From SZUA-442 sp963753185 (GTDB lineage: Bacteria; Actinomycetota; Acidimicrobiia; Spongiisociales; UBA5794), in assembly GCA_963753185.1 (NCBI GenBank), contig CAVWBO010000007.1, forward strand, positions 1,984,001-2,048,000: a stretch of DNA of 64,000 bases, read 5' to 3'. Numbering within the stretch: the first letter of the stretch is position 1; each line of letters starts with the position of its first letter. Both the position numbers and the translations under genes were made by a program. Under the pieces are notes generated by a model, which saw only the letters and a program-made list of their open reading frames with translations, was not told where the DNA came from and ran no database searches. Of the stretch, positions 32,220-40,346 are shown piece by piece.

Positions 32220-33227
32220 ATGGCACTCGGATTCGGCCTCCTCTCCGCCCAACGGATAGCCGACGACCCACGCACCTGGGAGGACGTCTACCGGGAGACC
32301 CTCGACCTCGCCGTGCTGACGGACCGCCTCGGATTCGACTCGGTATGGACGACGGAGCACCACTTCGTCGATGACGGGTACATGCCGTCGCTGCTCGTGA
32401 CGTCCGCTGCGATCGCTGCGCGAACGGAGAGCATCAGGATCGGGACGGGTGTGCTCCTCGCACCCCTCCACGACCCCATCCGCCTCGCCGAGGACGCGGC
32501 CACCGTGCAGGTCATCTCGAACGGTCGGCTCGACCTCGGCCTCGGCCTCGGGTGGTCCGCAACGGAGTTCGAGGCCCTCGGAGTCGACATCACCGAACGC
32601 GGGAGGGCGATGACCGAGATGCTCCAGATCCTTCGGCGCGCGTGGACAGGAGAGCCGTTCCGCTGGTCAGGGGACATCTACGATGTGCCGGAGCTCGGCG
32701 TCAGGCCGTCCCCCACCACTGCGATCCCGCTGATCATCGGCGGTGGTGTCGACGCCGCCGTGAGGCGCGCGGCGCGCCATGCCGATGGCTTCTTCTCGAA
32801 CGCGTCACCTGACCGATTCGTCGACCAGGTCCGCGTCGCGCATGAGGAGATGGAGTTGATCGGACGCGATCCAGGGACCTTCCGGTGGATCTACTACGGC
32901 GTCATGTACCCGGGCGACCTGGGCGACATCATCGCTTCGGCATGGCACCAGTCCTGGAAGTACTCGGACATGGAGGAGTCGGCGAGGCGAACCGGTATCG
33001 CGGCGACGCCGGCGCTCGACGACGCTATGGCAGAGAGGATCCGCAAGCGCATCATCGGGGGCTCCGCCCAGGAGATCGTCGACACGATCGGCTCCCTCCG
33101 TGCCCGGTTGGACGTCCCCGTCGAATGGGTCGCGCGCAGCTACTTCCCTGACCTTCCGTACGACCGGCAGGCGTCGATCGTCGAGGAGCTCGCCAGCGAC
33201 GTCATGCCGTTCCTTCCCACGGGCTGA
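32220..33227 (+). CDS. LLM-class flavin-dependent oxidoreductase
   Basis: Protein of 335 aa with the luciferase-like monooxygenase (beta/alpha)8 fold. It shows GFDSVWTTEHHFVDDGYMPS, RIGTGVLLAPLHDPIRLAEDAA and GLGLGWSATEFEALGVD, and a GGSAQEIVDTI segment near the C-terminus. Such enzymes use FMN or coenzyme F420; the sequence does not decide which. The ATG follows GAAGGG about 8 nt upstream and a TAGGCT hexamer at 32183, so this transcript has a leader of about 30 nt. It is divergent from dxs. Confidence 0.85.
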   Translation: MALGFGLLSAQRIADDPRTWEDVYRETLDLAVLTDRLGFDSVWTTEHHFVDDGYMPSLLVTSAAIAARTESIRIGTGVLLAPLHDPIRLAEDAATVQVISNGRLDLGLGLGWSATEFEALGVDITERGRAMTEMLQILRRAWTGEPFRWSGDIYDVPELGVRPSPTTAIPLIIGGGVDAAVRRAARHADGFFSNASPDRFVDQVRVAHEEMELIGRDPGTFRWIYYGVMYPGDLGDIIASAWHQSWKYSDMEESARRTGIAATPALDDAMAERIRKRIIGGSAQEIVDTIGSLRARLDVPVEWVARSYFPDLPYDRQASIVEELASDVMPFLPTG

Positions 33228-33237
33228 ATCAAGGACG

Positions 33238-33325
33238 TCGATTCACACGCGTCCAGTGCGGACAGAACCCACGCGATGTCGTTTCACAAGGCGTCCACCG
33301 CGGACAGGACCCACGCGATGCCGTC
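33238..33325. repeat. Duplicated 3' end of the 33284-34264 gene
   Basis: Two copies of an approximately 41-bp unit (GCGTCCACCGCGGACAGGAC and flank), one inside the 3' end of the minus-strand gene and one just past its stop. On the minus strand both read IAWVLSA(V/L)DA; most differences are silent. Confidence 0.7.
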
Positions 33326-34264
33326 CTGGGGATCCTCGATGCCGATGTGGAGGTTCCAGCCGCCGACCCTGTCCCCGGGGTCCCACAGGACCCAGCGGAG
33401 CCCTGCGGCCTCCTCCCCCAATCCCGATGGGTCGTCGGGGGGTTCGCCGTGGCCGAGGACCTCGAGCATGACCCACCACGCCCCTGCCCTTCCCGCCGGG
33501 GTGCCTCGGCGCCGTCCATGTCCCCCTCCGCTCGCACCCGCCCACGCCATCGCAGCCATGGCGGTCGCGGGGTCGACGTCGAGGAGCCGTGCGCGGGATC
33601 GCCCGAGCGACCGGATCGCAGACTCCACACTGCCGGTGACCGTGACGACCTCGGCCTTTCCCTGGCTGTCCTCCCACCACGGCTTGACGAGGTCGAGCAG
33701 GATGTCGCACACGGCGTCGTGATCGTCCGGCGGTGCAGCATCTGGCATGTCAGCCCATTCCATGGGGAGGTCGAACACGTCGTCCGGGAAGGCCGCTCGG
33801 TCCGATCGGTACTCCGCCGTCGGATAGGTAGGTTCCCACGCCTGGACCGCCACGGGGATCCCGAGCACGGCGCCATCGATCTCGTCCTCGCCGACGGCGT
33901 CCCCCCGGATGGATCGTTCGTGGCCGACCATGGCGCGCACGGTCGGGAGCTGGACGTGTGGTGACAGTTCCGCCCACGTGTGGCTCGAGGCAGCGACCTC
34001 CCAGAGGGGTCCGAGGGCGAACCGGCCCCGTCCGTCGGTGATCACCGAGGCGGCGAGGTCCGCGGGCCCCTCGAGGGCGAGGCGGTACTCGGCGAACTGG
34101 GCGATCGCCCAGACCTGCTTCCCCCTCGTGACGGCCTCCTCGCACCGGTCACGCAGGTCGATGAGGGCATCCCAGTCACGACGGGCACATATCCCGTCGA
34201 CGGCGCGCATGAGCCCTGCGAGGTCCGACCCCTCGATGAGGGGGGTGAGCACGTCGTCTGGCAC
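33284..34264 (-). CDS. Protein of unknown function, 326 aa
   Basis: Protein of 326 aa that I do not recognise. It has an N-terminal helical region with TPR-like character (GLMRAVDGICARRDWDALIDL), then a Trp-rich middle and a C-terminal part ending WNLHIGIEDPQDGIAWVLSAV. No signal peptide or membrane helix is visible, so it is probably cytoplasmic. GTG start at 34264 with TAGGGT (34271-34276) 6 nt upstream, the leaderless pattern. It follows the Tad pilus operon on the same strand but has its own promoter, so a pilus role is not implied. Confidence 0.65.
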   Translation of the reverse strand: MPDDVLTPLIEGSDLAGLMRAVDGICARRDWDALIDLRDRCEEAVTRGKQVWAIAQFAEYRLALEGPADLAASVITDGRGRFALGPLWEVAASSHTWAELSPHVQLPTVRAMVGHERSIRGDAVGEDEIDGAVLGIPVAVQAWEPTYPTAEYRSDRAAFPDDVFDLPMEWADMPDAAPPDDHDAVCDILLDLVKPWWEDSQGKAEVVTVTGSVESAIRSLGRSRARLLDVDPATAMAAMAWAGASGGGHGRRRGTPAGRAGAWWVMLEVLGHGEPPDDPSGLGEEAAGLRWVLWDPGDRVGGWNLHIGIEDPQDGIAWVLSAVDAL

Positions 34265-34308
34265 GGCATGACCCTAGCCCCTCGGCGAAGGGACGAAACG
34301 ACGACGCG

Positions 34309-34326
34309 ACAGCAACGAACTGCTGT
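34309..34326 (-). terminator. Hairpin after the Tad operon
   Basis: ACAGCA-ACGAAC-TGCTGT, 6-bp perfect arms, directly after the stop of the last Tad gene. Short and without a T-run, so a tentative terminator. Confidence 0.35.
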
Positions 34327-34746
34327 TCACCCGGATGCCGGCGCCGAACACGACGCGACCTCGATCAACTGATCACCCCCACCTATTCCTCCGAGGAAGA
34401 CCGCCCGATGGGTTCGATGGATCCTCACACAGAACGAGGATGCATCCACGGTGAACCTCACCTCGGCGGGATCCAGCCCGAGATCGACGGCGAGCCCTGC
34501 GGCGTACGCCACGGACCGCTCGGTATCGATGGCAAGAACACCGAGGTGGACGCGGCCCTCGTCGAGCACCCCGGCGCCGGCCTCGGCGATTCGGTCCGCC
34601 ATCGATGCAGCTGAGCGGTACTCATGGTGGACGAGAGCGATGTCCGAGACGAGCGCCACGATCAGGAGCGCTACGAAGAGGAGTGCCGCGGTCATGGGGA
34701 GGAGGGTGCCGCCTTCATCGGCGCGGACCGAGGGCCGGCACCTCAC
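34327..34746 (-). CDS. TadG/Flp-pilus-associated pseudopilin-like protein
   Basis: Protein of 139 aa with an N-terminal membrane helix after RADEGGTLLPMTAALLFVAL, the form seen in the short TadE/TadG-like proteins that end actinobacterial Tad clusters. The remainder is a periplasm-side domain ending in a Cys pair region (ASSFCV ... VASCSAP). The GTG start at 34746 overlaps the upstream TGA by GTGA, giving this N-terminus; the internal ATG at 34695 would lose the Gly-Gly processing region. It is the last gene of the Tad operon. Confidence 0.65.
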   Translation of the reverse strand: MRCRPSVRADEGGTLLPMTAALLFVALLIVALVSDIALVHHEYRSAASMADRIAEAGAGVLDEGRVHLGVLAIDTERSVAYAAGLAVDLGLDPAEVRFTVDASSFCVRIHRTHRAVFLGGIGGGDQLIEVASCSAPASG

Positions 34747-35084
34747 CGGTCGCTCCGATACGGACTGATCGCCGCTCGGGCCCGCTCTGTGATCGTGACG
34801 GCGACCCTTCGGCCCATCACGTCGACGAGCGTCACCTCGGTGGATGCCGTGGCGACAACCGCATCGCCATCGAGCTCGTAAGTGACGATCGTCGCACCGT
34901 CCGGAGGATCGAGTTCCTGCCCATGCCTGGCATACCAGGATGCGGCTTCCGTAGCGGTGACGGACATGTCCCCGGTGGCGTCGGCGAGTGCGCCCACCGC
35001 AAGGAGGGTCGGCACCATCACCGCCACGGCGACGAAGCCGACAACGACGACTTCGATCAGCGCCGTTCCTGCACTGTTCCTCAC
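34743..35084 (-). CDS. TadE/TadF-like minor pilin
   Basis: Protein of 113 aa with a class III prepilin-type start: MRNSAG, then TALIEVVVVGFVAVAVMV. Cleavage would fall after the Gly, with the conserved Glu at position 5 of the mature form. The rest is a small beta-rich extracellular domain. Minor pilins of this kind prime or regulate Flp pilus assembly. It overlaps both neighbours by 4 nt. Confidence 0.72.
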   Translation of the reverse strand: MRNSAGTALIEVVVVGFVAVAVMVPTLLAVGALADATGDMSVTATEAASWYARHGQELDPPDGATIVTYELDGDAVVATASTEVTLVDVMGRRVAVTITERARAAISPYRSDR

Positions 35085-35449
35085 GGAGGGACGACCCTTG
35101 TTCGCGTCTCCGACACCTGCATGGTGATCGGCACGAGATCAGGACCCGGAGGCGTCCACCGGACATCGACCCGCATCGTCACGGTCGTATCGGTCGATCC
35201 GATCGTGACGGACTCGACGGCGATGCCCGGAACGGCACGAATCAGCTCCTCCGTGATCCGGGATCTCTCTGCTGTCGCCCCATCCGGATCCCACGAGAGG
35301 CGTCGCACCGATCCGTCTACTGCTGCCATCACCATGGATCGGGCCGACATCAGGAAGCCGATCTGGACGATGAGGAGGAGCAGGAGGAAGAACACAGCCA
35401 TCGCAACGAGCCCCTCGATCGTGGTCGAGCCCCGTTCTACCCGAAGAAT
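35081..35449 (-). CDS. TadE-like minor pilin with unclear start
   Basis: About 122 aa with VERGSTTIEGLVAMAVFFLLL, a textbook class III prepilin cleavage site (G, then STTIE) and membrane helix. No ATG, GTG or TTG lies at a suitable distance upstream; the nearest in-frame options are a rare ATT at 35449 overlapping the end of flp or much longer starts inside flp. Either an ATT start by coupling or a small sequence error could explain this. It ends in ATGA with the next pilin gene. Confidence 0.62.
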   Translation of the reverse strand: MLRVERGSTTIEGLVAMAVFFLLLLLIVQIGFLMSARSMVMAAVDGSVRRLSWDPDGATAERSRITEELIRAVPGIAVESVTIGSTDTTVTMRVDVRWTPPGPDLVPITMQVSETRTRVVPP

Positions 35450-35595
35450 CCGGTGAACTGGCCGGCGACGTTCGACCAGATGTCCCCCGCCGTGTTCCTC
35501 ACCTGCGGTAGGAGGATGGCGATGACCAGGATCGCGATCGTCGCGAGTCCGAGCCATTCCACCGTCGTCGCTCCTCGTTCGTCTCTGAACAGCAT
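35437..35595 (-). CDS. flp: Flp-type major pilin
   Basis: Protein of 52 aa: MLFRDERG, a Gly cleavage site, then ATTVEWLGLATIAILVIAI, which has the conserved Glu at mature position 5 and a single hydrophobic helix. After cleavage it would polymerise into the thin Flp pilus used for adhesion and biofilm. A strong AAAGGAG ribosome-binding site lies 7 nt before the ATG at 35595, the best in the operon, which fits the need for high expression. The processing peptidase is not in this window. Confidence 0.85.
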   Translation of the reverse strand: MLFRDERGATTVEWLGLATIAILVIAILLPQVRNTAGDIWSNVAGQFTGFFG

Positions 35596-35619
35596 GTCTA
35601 TCTCCTTTCAGATAGCTCG

Positions 35620-36396
35620 TCATGGCGCACCCGAGAGGGTGCGAAGCCCCATCAGGGTCGGGTACAGGAGGAACAGGAGCGCCGTGGGCACCATCAAGGC
35701 GAGGACAGGCCCATATGTCGTCACCATCCGGCGGCCACTCTCGCTCGTGAGGTCACGTTCGAGGCTCGCCCGATAGTCGGTCGCGAGTTCGAGCAGAGGG
35801 TCGGCAAGCCGCCCGCCCACGACGTGGGCATGGGCGAGGACCTCATACAGCCTCCGTGCATCCGGATGCGCGGTGATCCGACCGGCATCACCAAGCGCTC
35901 GATCGAATGCCACATCGGCGTCGGCCGCCTCGAGCACGCTGCGAAGCTCGTCGGAGACCACTCCGTGGGTCCGCTCGACAACGGCTGCCACCGCAGACGA
36001 CACCGACTCCCCCGAGAGAACCTGGAGCGCGAGAGCATCGGAGATCACCGGCAACTCGAATCGGAGCCTCCTCGATCGCTGCTCGAGGATGGTCGAGCGA
36101 CGAGCGGAGAAGAGGAACCATCCAGCCGCTGCGCCAAGCGCCCCGGAGACGCCCACCGACCTTCCAGGGCCTGCGAGGAACAGGTCGCCCTGTGCAAGCA
36201 GCAGACCCGTGAACGATCCGATGACGACCCATGCGACCGCGCGAGGATCGATCAGAACGCGAGTCCCGCTCTGCTCCTCCGTTGCCGACGGAGGGTCCAG
36301 GTAGGTGCCGATGAACGCCGTCAGGTTCGGCCGGCGAACGGCCAGGGCGAGGAGTCCGACACTGGCGAAGGTGAGACCGACCGCGAGCCACCTCAT
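35620..36396 (-). CDS. tadC: Tad pilus membrane platform protein (TadC-like)
   Basis: Protein of 258 aa, type II secretion F/GspF-like platform protein with hydrophobic N- and C-terminal helices and the cytoplasmic helical F domain in between (LPVISDALALQVLSGESV ... RLADPLLELATDYR). With TadB it forms the inner-membrane base that couples the TadA ATPase to pilus assembly. The start at 36396 is fixed by ATGA overlap with the tadB stop. Confidence 0.82.
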   Translation of the reverse strand: MRWLAVGLTFASVGLLALAVRRPNLTAFIGTYLDPPSATEEQSGTRVLIDPRAVAWVVIGSFTGLLLAQGDLFLAGPGRSVGVSGALGAAAGWFLFSARRSTILEQRSRRLRFELPVISDALALQVLSGESVSSAVAAVVERTHGVVSDELRSVLEAADADVAFDRALGDAGRITAHPDARRLYEVLAHAHVVGGRLADPLLELATDYRASLERDLTSESGRRMVTTYGPVLALMVPTALLFLLYPTLMGLRTLSGAP

Positions 36397-37208
36397 CGGA
36401 AGACCCCCGGCGGTCGACTGAGGCGGGCTGCTCTCGTCGACAACGCCCAACCCGTCACGGTCGTCACAACACCAATCATCACGATCACCGCCCCGGCGGG
36501 GGTGCTGAATGCGTCCTCCGCTTGCGGATTCGTCACGATGGCGAGCACGAGCATCGCCCATGGTGCGACGAGTGCCACGCTCACCGTCAGACGCTGCTCT
36601 GTGAGCGCGGCGTCGTGGGCCCTGCGGAGTCGCAGCTCGTCGGCAACGGAACGCGAGAGGACGGCAACGATCTCCGCCACGCGCCCACCGCCCGTTGCAC
36701 TGGCCGCCGACAGGGTTACGAGAATCCGGCGGGTCATCGCATCCGGTCGCTCCGCGAGCAGCCGGGTGGCAGCGGCTCCGAAGCCGCCTCCGAACGCCGT
36801 TTCCGATCTCAGCACTGATGCCATCTGGGAGAACTCGCCGCCCGACCGATCGAGGGCCTCGACGAGTGCATCTGCGAGCGTCGAGCCGGATGCGAGTGTC
36901 GAACGCACCTGTGTGAGGATGTCTGGCCACATCTCGAGTCGCGCCATCTCAGCTGCCGCCGCGCGTCGTCGGAGCCACGAGATCGGAATGATCGATGCCA
37001 TGATCCCACCGGCGAGGCCCACGATTGGTATCCCGGAGAGGGCAAACGCGATGGCCGCCCCGAGCGCGGTCGCTGCCACGCCGAGCGCCACAGCGGAAGT
37101 CGAAGGCGGTCGGAGTCCCGGTCTCCATCGTCTCCCGGTCGCCGGGAACGAGCCGGTGGCCATCGTCCACGCGGCGCCGCCGGCGAGGAGGACGGCGAGG
37201 CCCCTCAC
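36393..37208 (-). CDS. tadB: Tad pilus membrane platform protein (TadB-like)
   Basis: Protein of 271 aa of the type II secretion F family: three to four membrane helices and the F domain EMWPDILTQVRSTLASGSTLADALVE ... RILVTLSAASATGGGRVAEI. Partner of TadC in the pilus base. The GTG start at 37208 overlaps the tadA stop by GTGA; upstream in-frame starts would lie inside tadA. Confidence 0.85.
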   Translation of the reverse strand: MRGLAVLLAGGAAWTMATGSFPATGRRWRPGLRPPSTSAVALGVAATALGAAIAFALSGIPIVGLAGGIMASIIPISWLRRRAAAAEMARLEMWPDILTQVRSTLASGSTLADALVEALDRSGGEFSQMASVLRSETAFGGGFGAAATRLLAERPDAMTRRILVTLSAASATGGGRVAEIVAVLSRSVADELRLRRAHDAALTEQRLTVSVALVAPWAMLVLAIVTNPQAEDAFSTPAGAVIVMIGVVTTVTGWALSTRAARLSRPPGVFR

Positions 37209-38215
37209 GTCAATCTCCCCTGCACGATCGACGGTGATGCCATCCCCAAGGCCACCCCCCGGTCGCCGTTCCATGTGAACACGCTGTGCGTCGTGAACGC
37301 CTCGGGATCACCCTGATCGGTCACCTCGATGATTTCGTCGACGTGGCGGTGTCCTGCCGATCGGGTCAGGTGTACGACGAGGTCGACCACGGACGACACA
37401 GTCCTGCGCAAGTACGGGATCGACACGTTCTCCCCTGCGAGCATTCCGTATGAGACGAGCTTCTCGAGGGCGTCCCGCGCCGAGTTCGCATGGAGCGTCG
37501 CAATACCGCTGCACCCCGCGTTGAGCGCCATCAGCATGTCGAGCGCCTCGGCTCCCCTCACCTCGCCGACCACGATCCGGTCGGGCCTCTGACGGAGGGC
37601 CTCCCGGACGAGGTCGCGCAGGGTGATCCTCGCCCCACCATCGAGACCGGCCTCGCGCGTCTGCATCTGGGTCATGTCCGGTAGGTCGACGCCGATTTCG
37701 AAGACTTCCTCGCAGCTGACCACCCGCAGCTGAGGGTCGACCTCTCTGAGGAGGCAGTTGACCAATGTCGTCTTCCCTGCGCCGGGCGCTCCGGACACGA
37801 GGACGGTTCTGTCCGACGCGATCGCGCCCCTCAGCAGGGTCGCCGCCGCCGCTGTCATGGACTGCTTGGCGACCAGGTCGTCGAGATCGACCGCGCTCAG
37901 GACGAACTTCCGGATCTGGATGTTCATTCGATCGGGATGGGTTACCGGGGGACCCGTGATGTGCACCCTCGAGCCGTTCGGCAGCTGAGCCGAGACGATC
38001 GGATCTGCCAGGTCGACTCTCCGACCCGTGCCGGCGAGCAGCTGATCTGCAATCCGTCGGACGTCGTCCGGGCTCACCACTGCGCTGACGAGCTCCTTCG
38101 ATCCGTTGCGCACGACGAATGTGCGTCGACCACCGATCACGATGATCTCCTCGACCTCAGGGTCGTCGAGGAGCTCGGCCAGGTACCCGTACCGAACGGG
38201 AGCGTCGAGGGTCAC
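37205..38215 (-). CDS. tadA: Tad pilus assembly ATPase (TadA/CpaF)
   Basis: Protein of 336 aa, secretion ATPase of the CpaF/TadA type: Walker A GAPGAGKTT near residue 146, a Walker-B-like VVGEVRGAEAL, and the His box ATLHANSARDALEKL. It powers pilin polymerisation at the membrane base. The N-terminal extension of many CpaF proteins is short here, as the GTG start at 38215 is set by GTGA overlap with tadZ. Confidence 0.88.
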   Translation of the reverse strand: MTLDAPVRYGYLAELLDDPEVEEIIVIGGRRTFVVRNGSKELVSAVVSPDDVRRIADQLLAGTGRRVDLADPIVSAQLPNGSRVHITGPPVTHPDRMNIQIRKFVLSAVDLDDLVAKQSMTAAAATLLRGAIASDRTVLVSGAPGAGKTTLVNCLLREVDPQLRVVSCEEVFEIGVDLPDMTQMQTREAGLDGGARITLRDLVREALRQRPDRIVVGEVRGAEALDMLMALNAGCSGIATLHANSARDALEKLVSYGMLAGENVSIPYLRRTVSSVVDLVVHLTRSAGHRHVDEIIEVTDQGDPEAFTTHSVFTWNGDRGVALGMASPSIVQGRLT

Positions 38216-39252
38216 GAGTCGTCCCTCAAACGCCCGACCGCCTGCGCAAAGCGACGCTCTGGGAGACGCGCCGCGCACGACGCCTTTCGTACCGCACGAC
38301 GATCCGGCACGATCACCGCAGGATCCAGCCCTGTCCAGCGTCGCACTGCTTCGACAGACGCGGCTCGATTCGATGGTGTCACTCGGTTGAGTACGAGGGC
38401 CGGAGCGGGACCCATCCAGACTTCGGCCAGCCTCGCTGCACGGACGATGCCGAGGGCCGAAGCATCGACGACCAGGATCGCATCGTCGAGGTCCCCGACC
38501 GACGAAGCGATCCGGGAAGCACCGATGTCGATGATCACGGTCTTCCACCGGTTCCGGGCTGCCCTGACGACACTCTCGAGGTGCACATCGCGGAGCGGGG
38601 CCTCCCCTGGTCGGTGGGATCCGACGATCACACCGAGGGAACCCACGCTGTGCACGACGCGTTGGGGCAACGATCCATCCTGACGCACCTCGTCGGCGGC
38701 GTCCGTCACGTCAGGGCGCGGCGGAAGGCCCAACCGGATAGCGACTGACGGCGCATCGACGTCGGCGTCGATGAGGACCGTGGATCTCCGCTCCGCCATG
38801 GCGAGGGCGAACGAAATCGCAACCTCGGTGCATCCGGGGGCACCCCTGGCTCCGACGACGCCGATGACGGTGCCAGCCGTATCCGAACGCGAAACGGCAG
38901 ATTCCGGAGCGACGAATCGGATGGCCTGCACGAGTGCACTGACGTCGATCGTATCCGGGACGACATCGTCCGATCCCCCGGCAAGCAGGAGATCCCTGGC
39001 CGGCGCGTCACCTGCCGGCACCACTCCGAGCACACCCACGCCCGATGCCTTCCAGGCTCGAATGTGGGCAGGTGTCACCCATGAGACCTCGCCCCCTGCG
39101 ACGACGACGTCGATTCCGTCGATCCTGTCCTCGATGTCCCTCGGCTGGAATGCCCTCACGACGATGCGAACGGCGACGCTGTCGCGTGCGTGTGAGACGA
39201 GGTTGGGTTCCCAGTCACGGGATGAGAGGATCGTCGCAACCCGGACCGTCAC
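38212..39252 (-). CDS. tadZ: TadZ/CpaE-like localisation ATPase
   Basis: Protein of 346 aa with an N-terminal receiver-like region and a MinD/ParA-type domain from about residue 125: VIGVVGARGAPGCTEVAISF, then VLIDADVDAPSVAIRLGL. TadZ proteins place the pilus machine at a cell pole. The P-loop here reads GAPGCTE and lacks the usual Lys before Thr, so ATP hydrolysis may be lost, as in some other TadZ proteins. GTGA overlap fixes the start. Confidence 0.82.
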   Translation of the reverse strand: MTVRVATILSSRDWEPNLVSHARDSVAVRIVVRAFQPRDIEDRIDGIDVVVAGGEVSWVTPAHIRAWKASGVGVLGVVPAGDAPARDLLLAGGSDDVVPDTIDVSALVQAIRFVAPESAVSRSDTAGTVIGVVGARGAPGCTEVAISFALAMAERRSTVLIDADVDAPSVAIRLGLPPRPDVTDAADEVRQDGSLPQRVVHSVGSLGVIVGSHRPGEAPLRDVHLESVVRAARNRWKTVIIDIGASRIASSVGDLDDAILVVDASALGIVRAARLAEVWMGPAPALVLNRVTPSNRAASVEAVRRWTGLDPAVIVPDRRAVRKASCAARLPERRFAQAVGRLRDDS

Positions 39253-39866
39253 GACGCCCTCCTGACCACGTCGATCGTGCCGGCATGGATCGCGCCGGCA
39301 AGGATCGGTGCGAGCTCGTCGTCGACGGCGACAAGCATGCTCACGACGGGGTCTCCACCTGCTCGCTCACTTATCTCGACAGCGACCACGTACACGTTCG
39401 ATGCCACCAGCACCGTGTCTGGCCGTGTGTCGAGGCCGCCGGATTCGGTCAGGTACACATCGATCCGGTCTCCCGAGCTGATCCGTCCCAGCGCTGCATG
39501 CTGTGAGGGGATTGCCATCGCGAAGACGTGGGGTGCCGCGGCCACCTCAGGTGGACGGATCGCCGAAGCAAGGATCGGCTCGCCAGCGGTGAGGGGAATG
39601 ACGAGCGACCAATCGGCGAGTTCGCCGACGGAGTCACCCTGCACGAGTCCCTCGGGGTTCTCGACCCAGCGGACGTCGACGTCGAGGCCAGCCAGCGGTG
39701 TTCCGGCCGCCAGATCTGACCCAGCCACCAGAACCGGTGTCCGTGCCGCGGGTTGGGTCACGATCAGAACGAGGATCGCAGAGAGACCCGCCAGGATCCC
39801 ACCGATCAGGTAGCGCCGATCGAGGTGGGGAATCGCTCTCGAGAGTGCCAACGTGCGGACGGCCAT
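39249..39866 (-). CDS. cpaB: CpaB/RcpC-like SAF-domain protein
   Basis: Protein of 205 aa: one N-terminal membrane helix (YLIGGILAGLSAILVLIV), then a SAF domain VLVAGSDLAAGTPLAGLDV and a CpaB-type C-terminal domain that ends in VVRRAS. CpaB proteins form part of the outer pilus base and interact with pilin. The stop of the upstream gene shares one base with the start. Confidence 0.8.
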   Translation of the reverse strand: MAVRTLALSRAIPHLDRRYLIGGILAGLSAILVLIVTQPAARTPVLVAGSDLAAGTPLAGLDVDVRWVENPEGLVQGDSVGELADWSLVIPLTAGEPILASAIRPPEVAAAPHVFAMAIPSQHAALGRISSGDRIDVYLTESGGLDTRPDTVLVASNVYVVAVEISERAGGDPVVSMLVAVDDELAPILAGAIHAGTIDVVRRAS

Positions 39867-40165
39867 CAGCGGCTCTCGAGGGTCACCAGGTGCCCGATCG
39901 CGATGTACCGATCGCGCACTCCATCGCTCAGTACGACGTGGTCGACGCCAACGGCCGTGACGGTGCCGGAGGTCACCTGACCATCAGTCGTTGCAAGGAT
40001 GACCCGTTCGCGACGATCCTCGGCCTCGATGAGCCTGTCCCTCATCGACCGCCGCCTGAACGCCGCCGATCGTGCGGCTTCCTGCTCCGATTCGAGCGTT
40101 TCGTCGAGCCGGTTCCGCAAGGTGCGGCCGAGCCTCTGCAGATCGGGATGACCGAATGGGTCCAT
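39866..40165 (-). CDS. Small protein at the head of the Tad operon
   Basis: Protein of 99 aa, Arg-rich helical N-terminal half (RTLRNRLDETLESEQEAARS) followed by a small beta region ILATTDGQVTSGTVTAVGVD, resembling an OB/PRC-like barrel. ATG at 40165 with a GAGGAAGG ribosome-binding site. It is the first gene of the Tad operon in this window. I do not recognise the family; a pilus regulatory or assembly role is inferred from position only. Confidence 0.6.
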   Translation of the reverse strand: MDPFGHPDLQRLGRTLRNRLDETLESEQEAARSAAFRRRSMRDRLIEAEDRRERVILATTDGQVTSGTVTAVGVDHVVLSDGVRDRYIAIGHLVTLESR

Positions 40166-40201
40166 GCGCACCTTCCTCGCTCTGGCCCTATCCGATTCCC
40201 A

Positions 40202-40272
40202 CCCGGGTCGAAACCCAACCCGGGCCACTCCCCTTGCATGAGCGAACACGCTGAGTGGCTGCGATGCAAGGG
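40202..40272. promoter_or_regulatory. Inverted repeats upstream of the Tad operon
   Basis: Two perfect inverted repeats in the 180-bp gap before the Tad operon: CCCGGGT (40202-40208) with ACCCGGG (40218-40224), and CCCTTGCAT (40231-40239) with ATGCAAGGG (40264-40272). They may be an operator or a leader structure. A TAGGGC hexamer lies nearer the first gene. Confidence 0.45.
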
Positions 40273-40346
40273 ATCCGTCACGCATTTTCTTCGCGCGATA
40301 CGCCACACTTTCGCGACCGGAGGGTCGCGGCGTCGTCGAGGCAGGG

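Noticed and set aside
34327..35166. 279-aa protein covering two Tad genes
   Set aside because: It reads through the shorter pilin gene in another frame; the overlapping start and stop codons support separate small genes.
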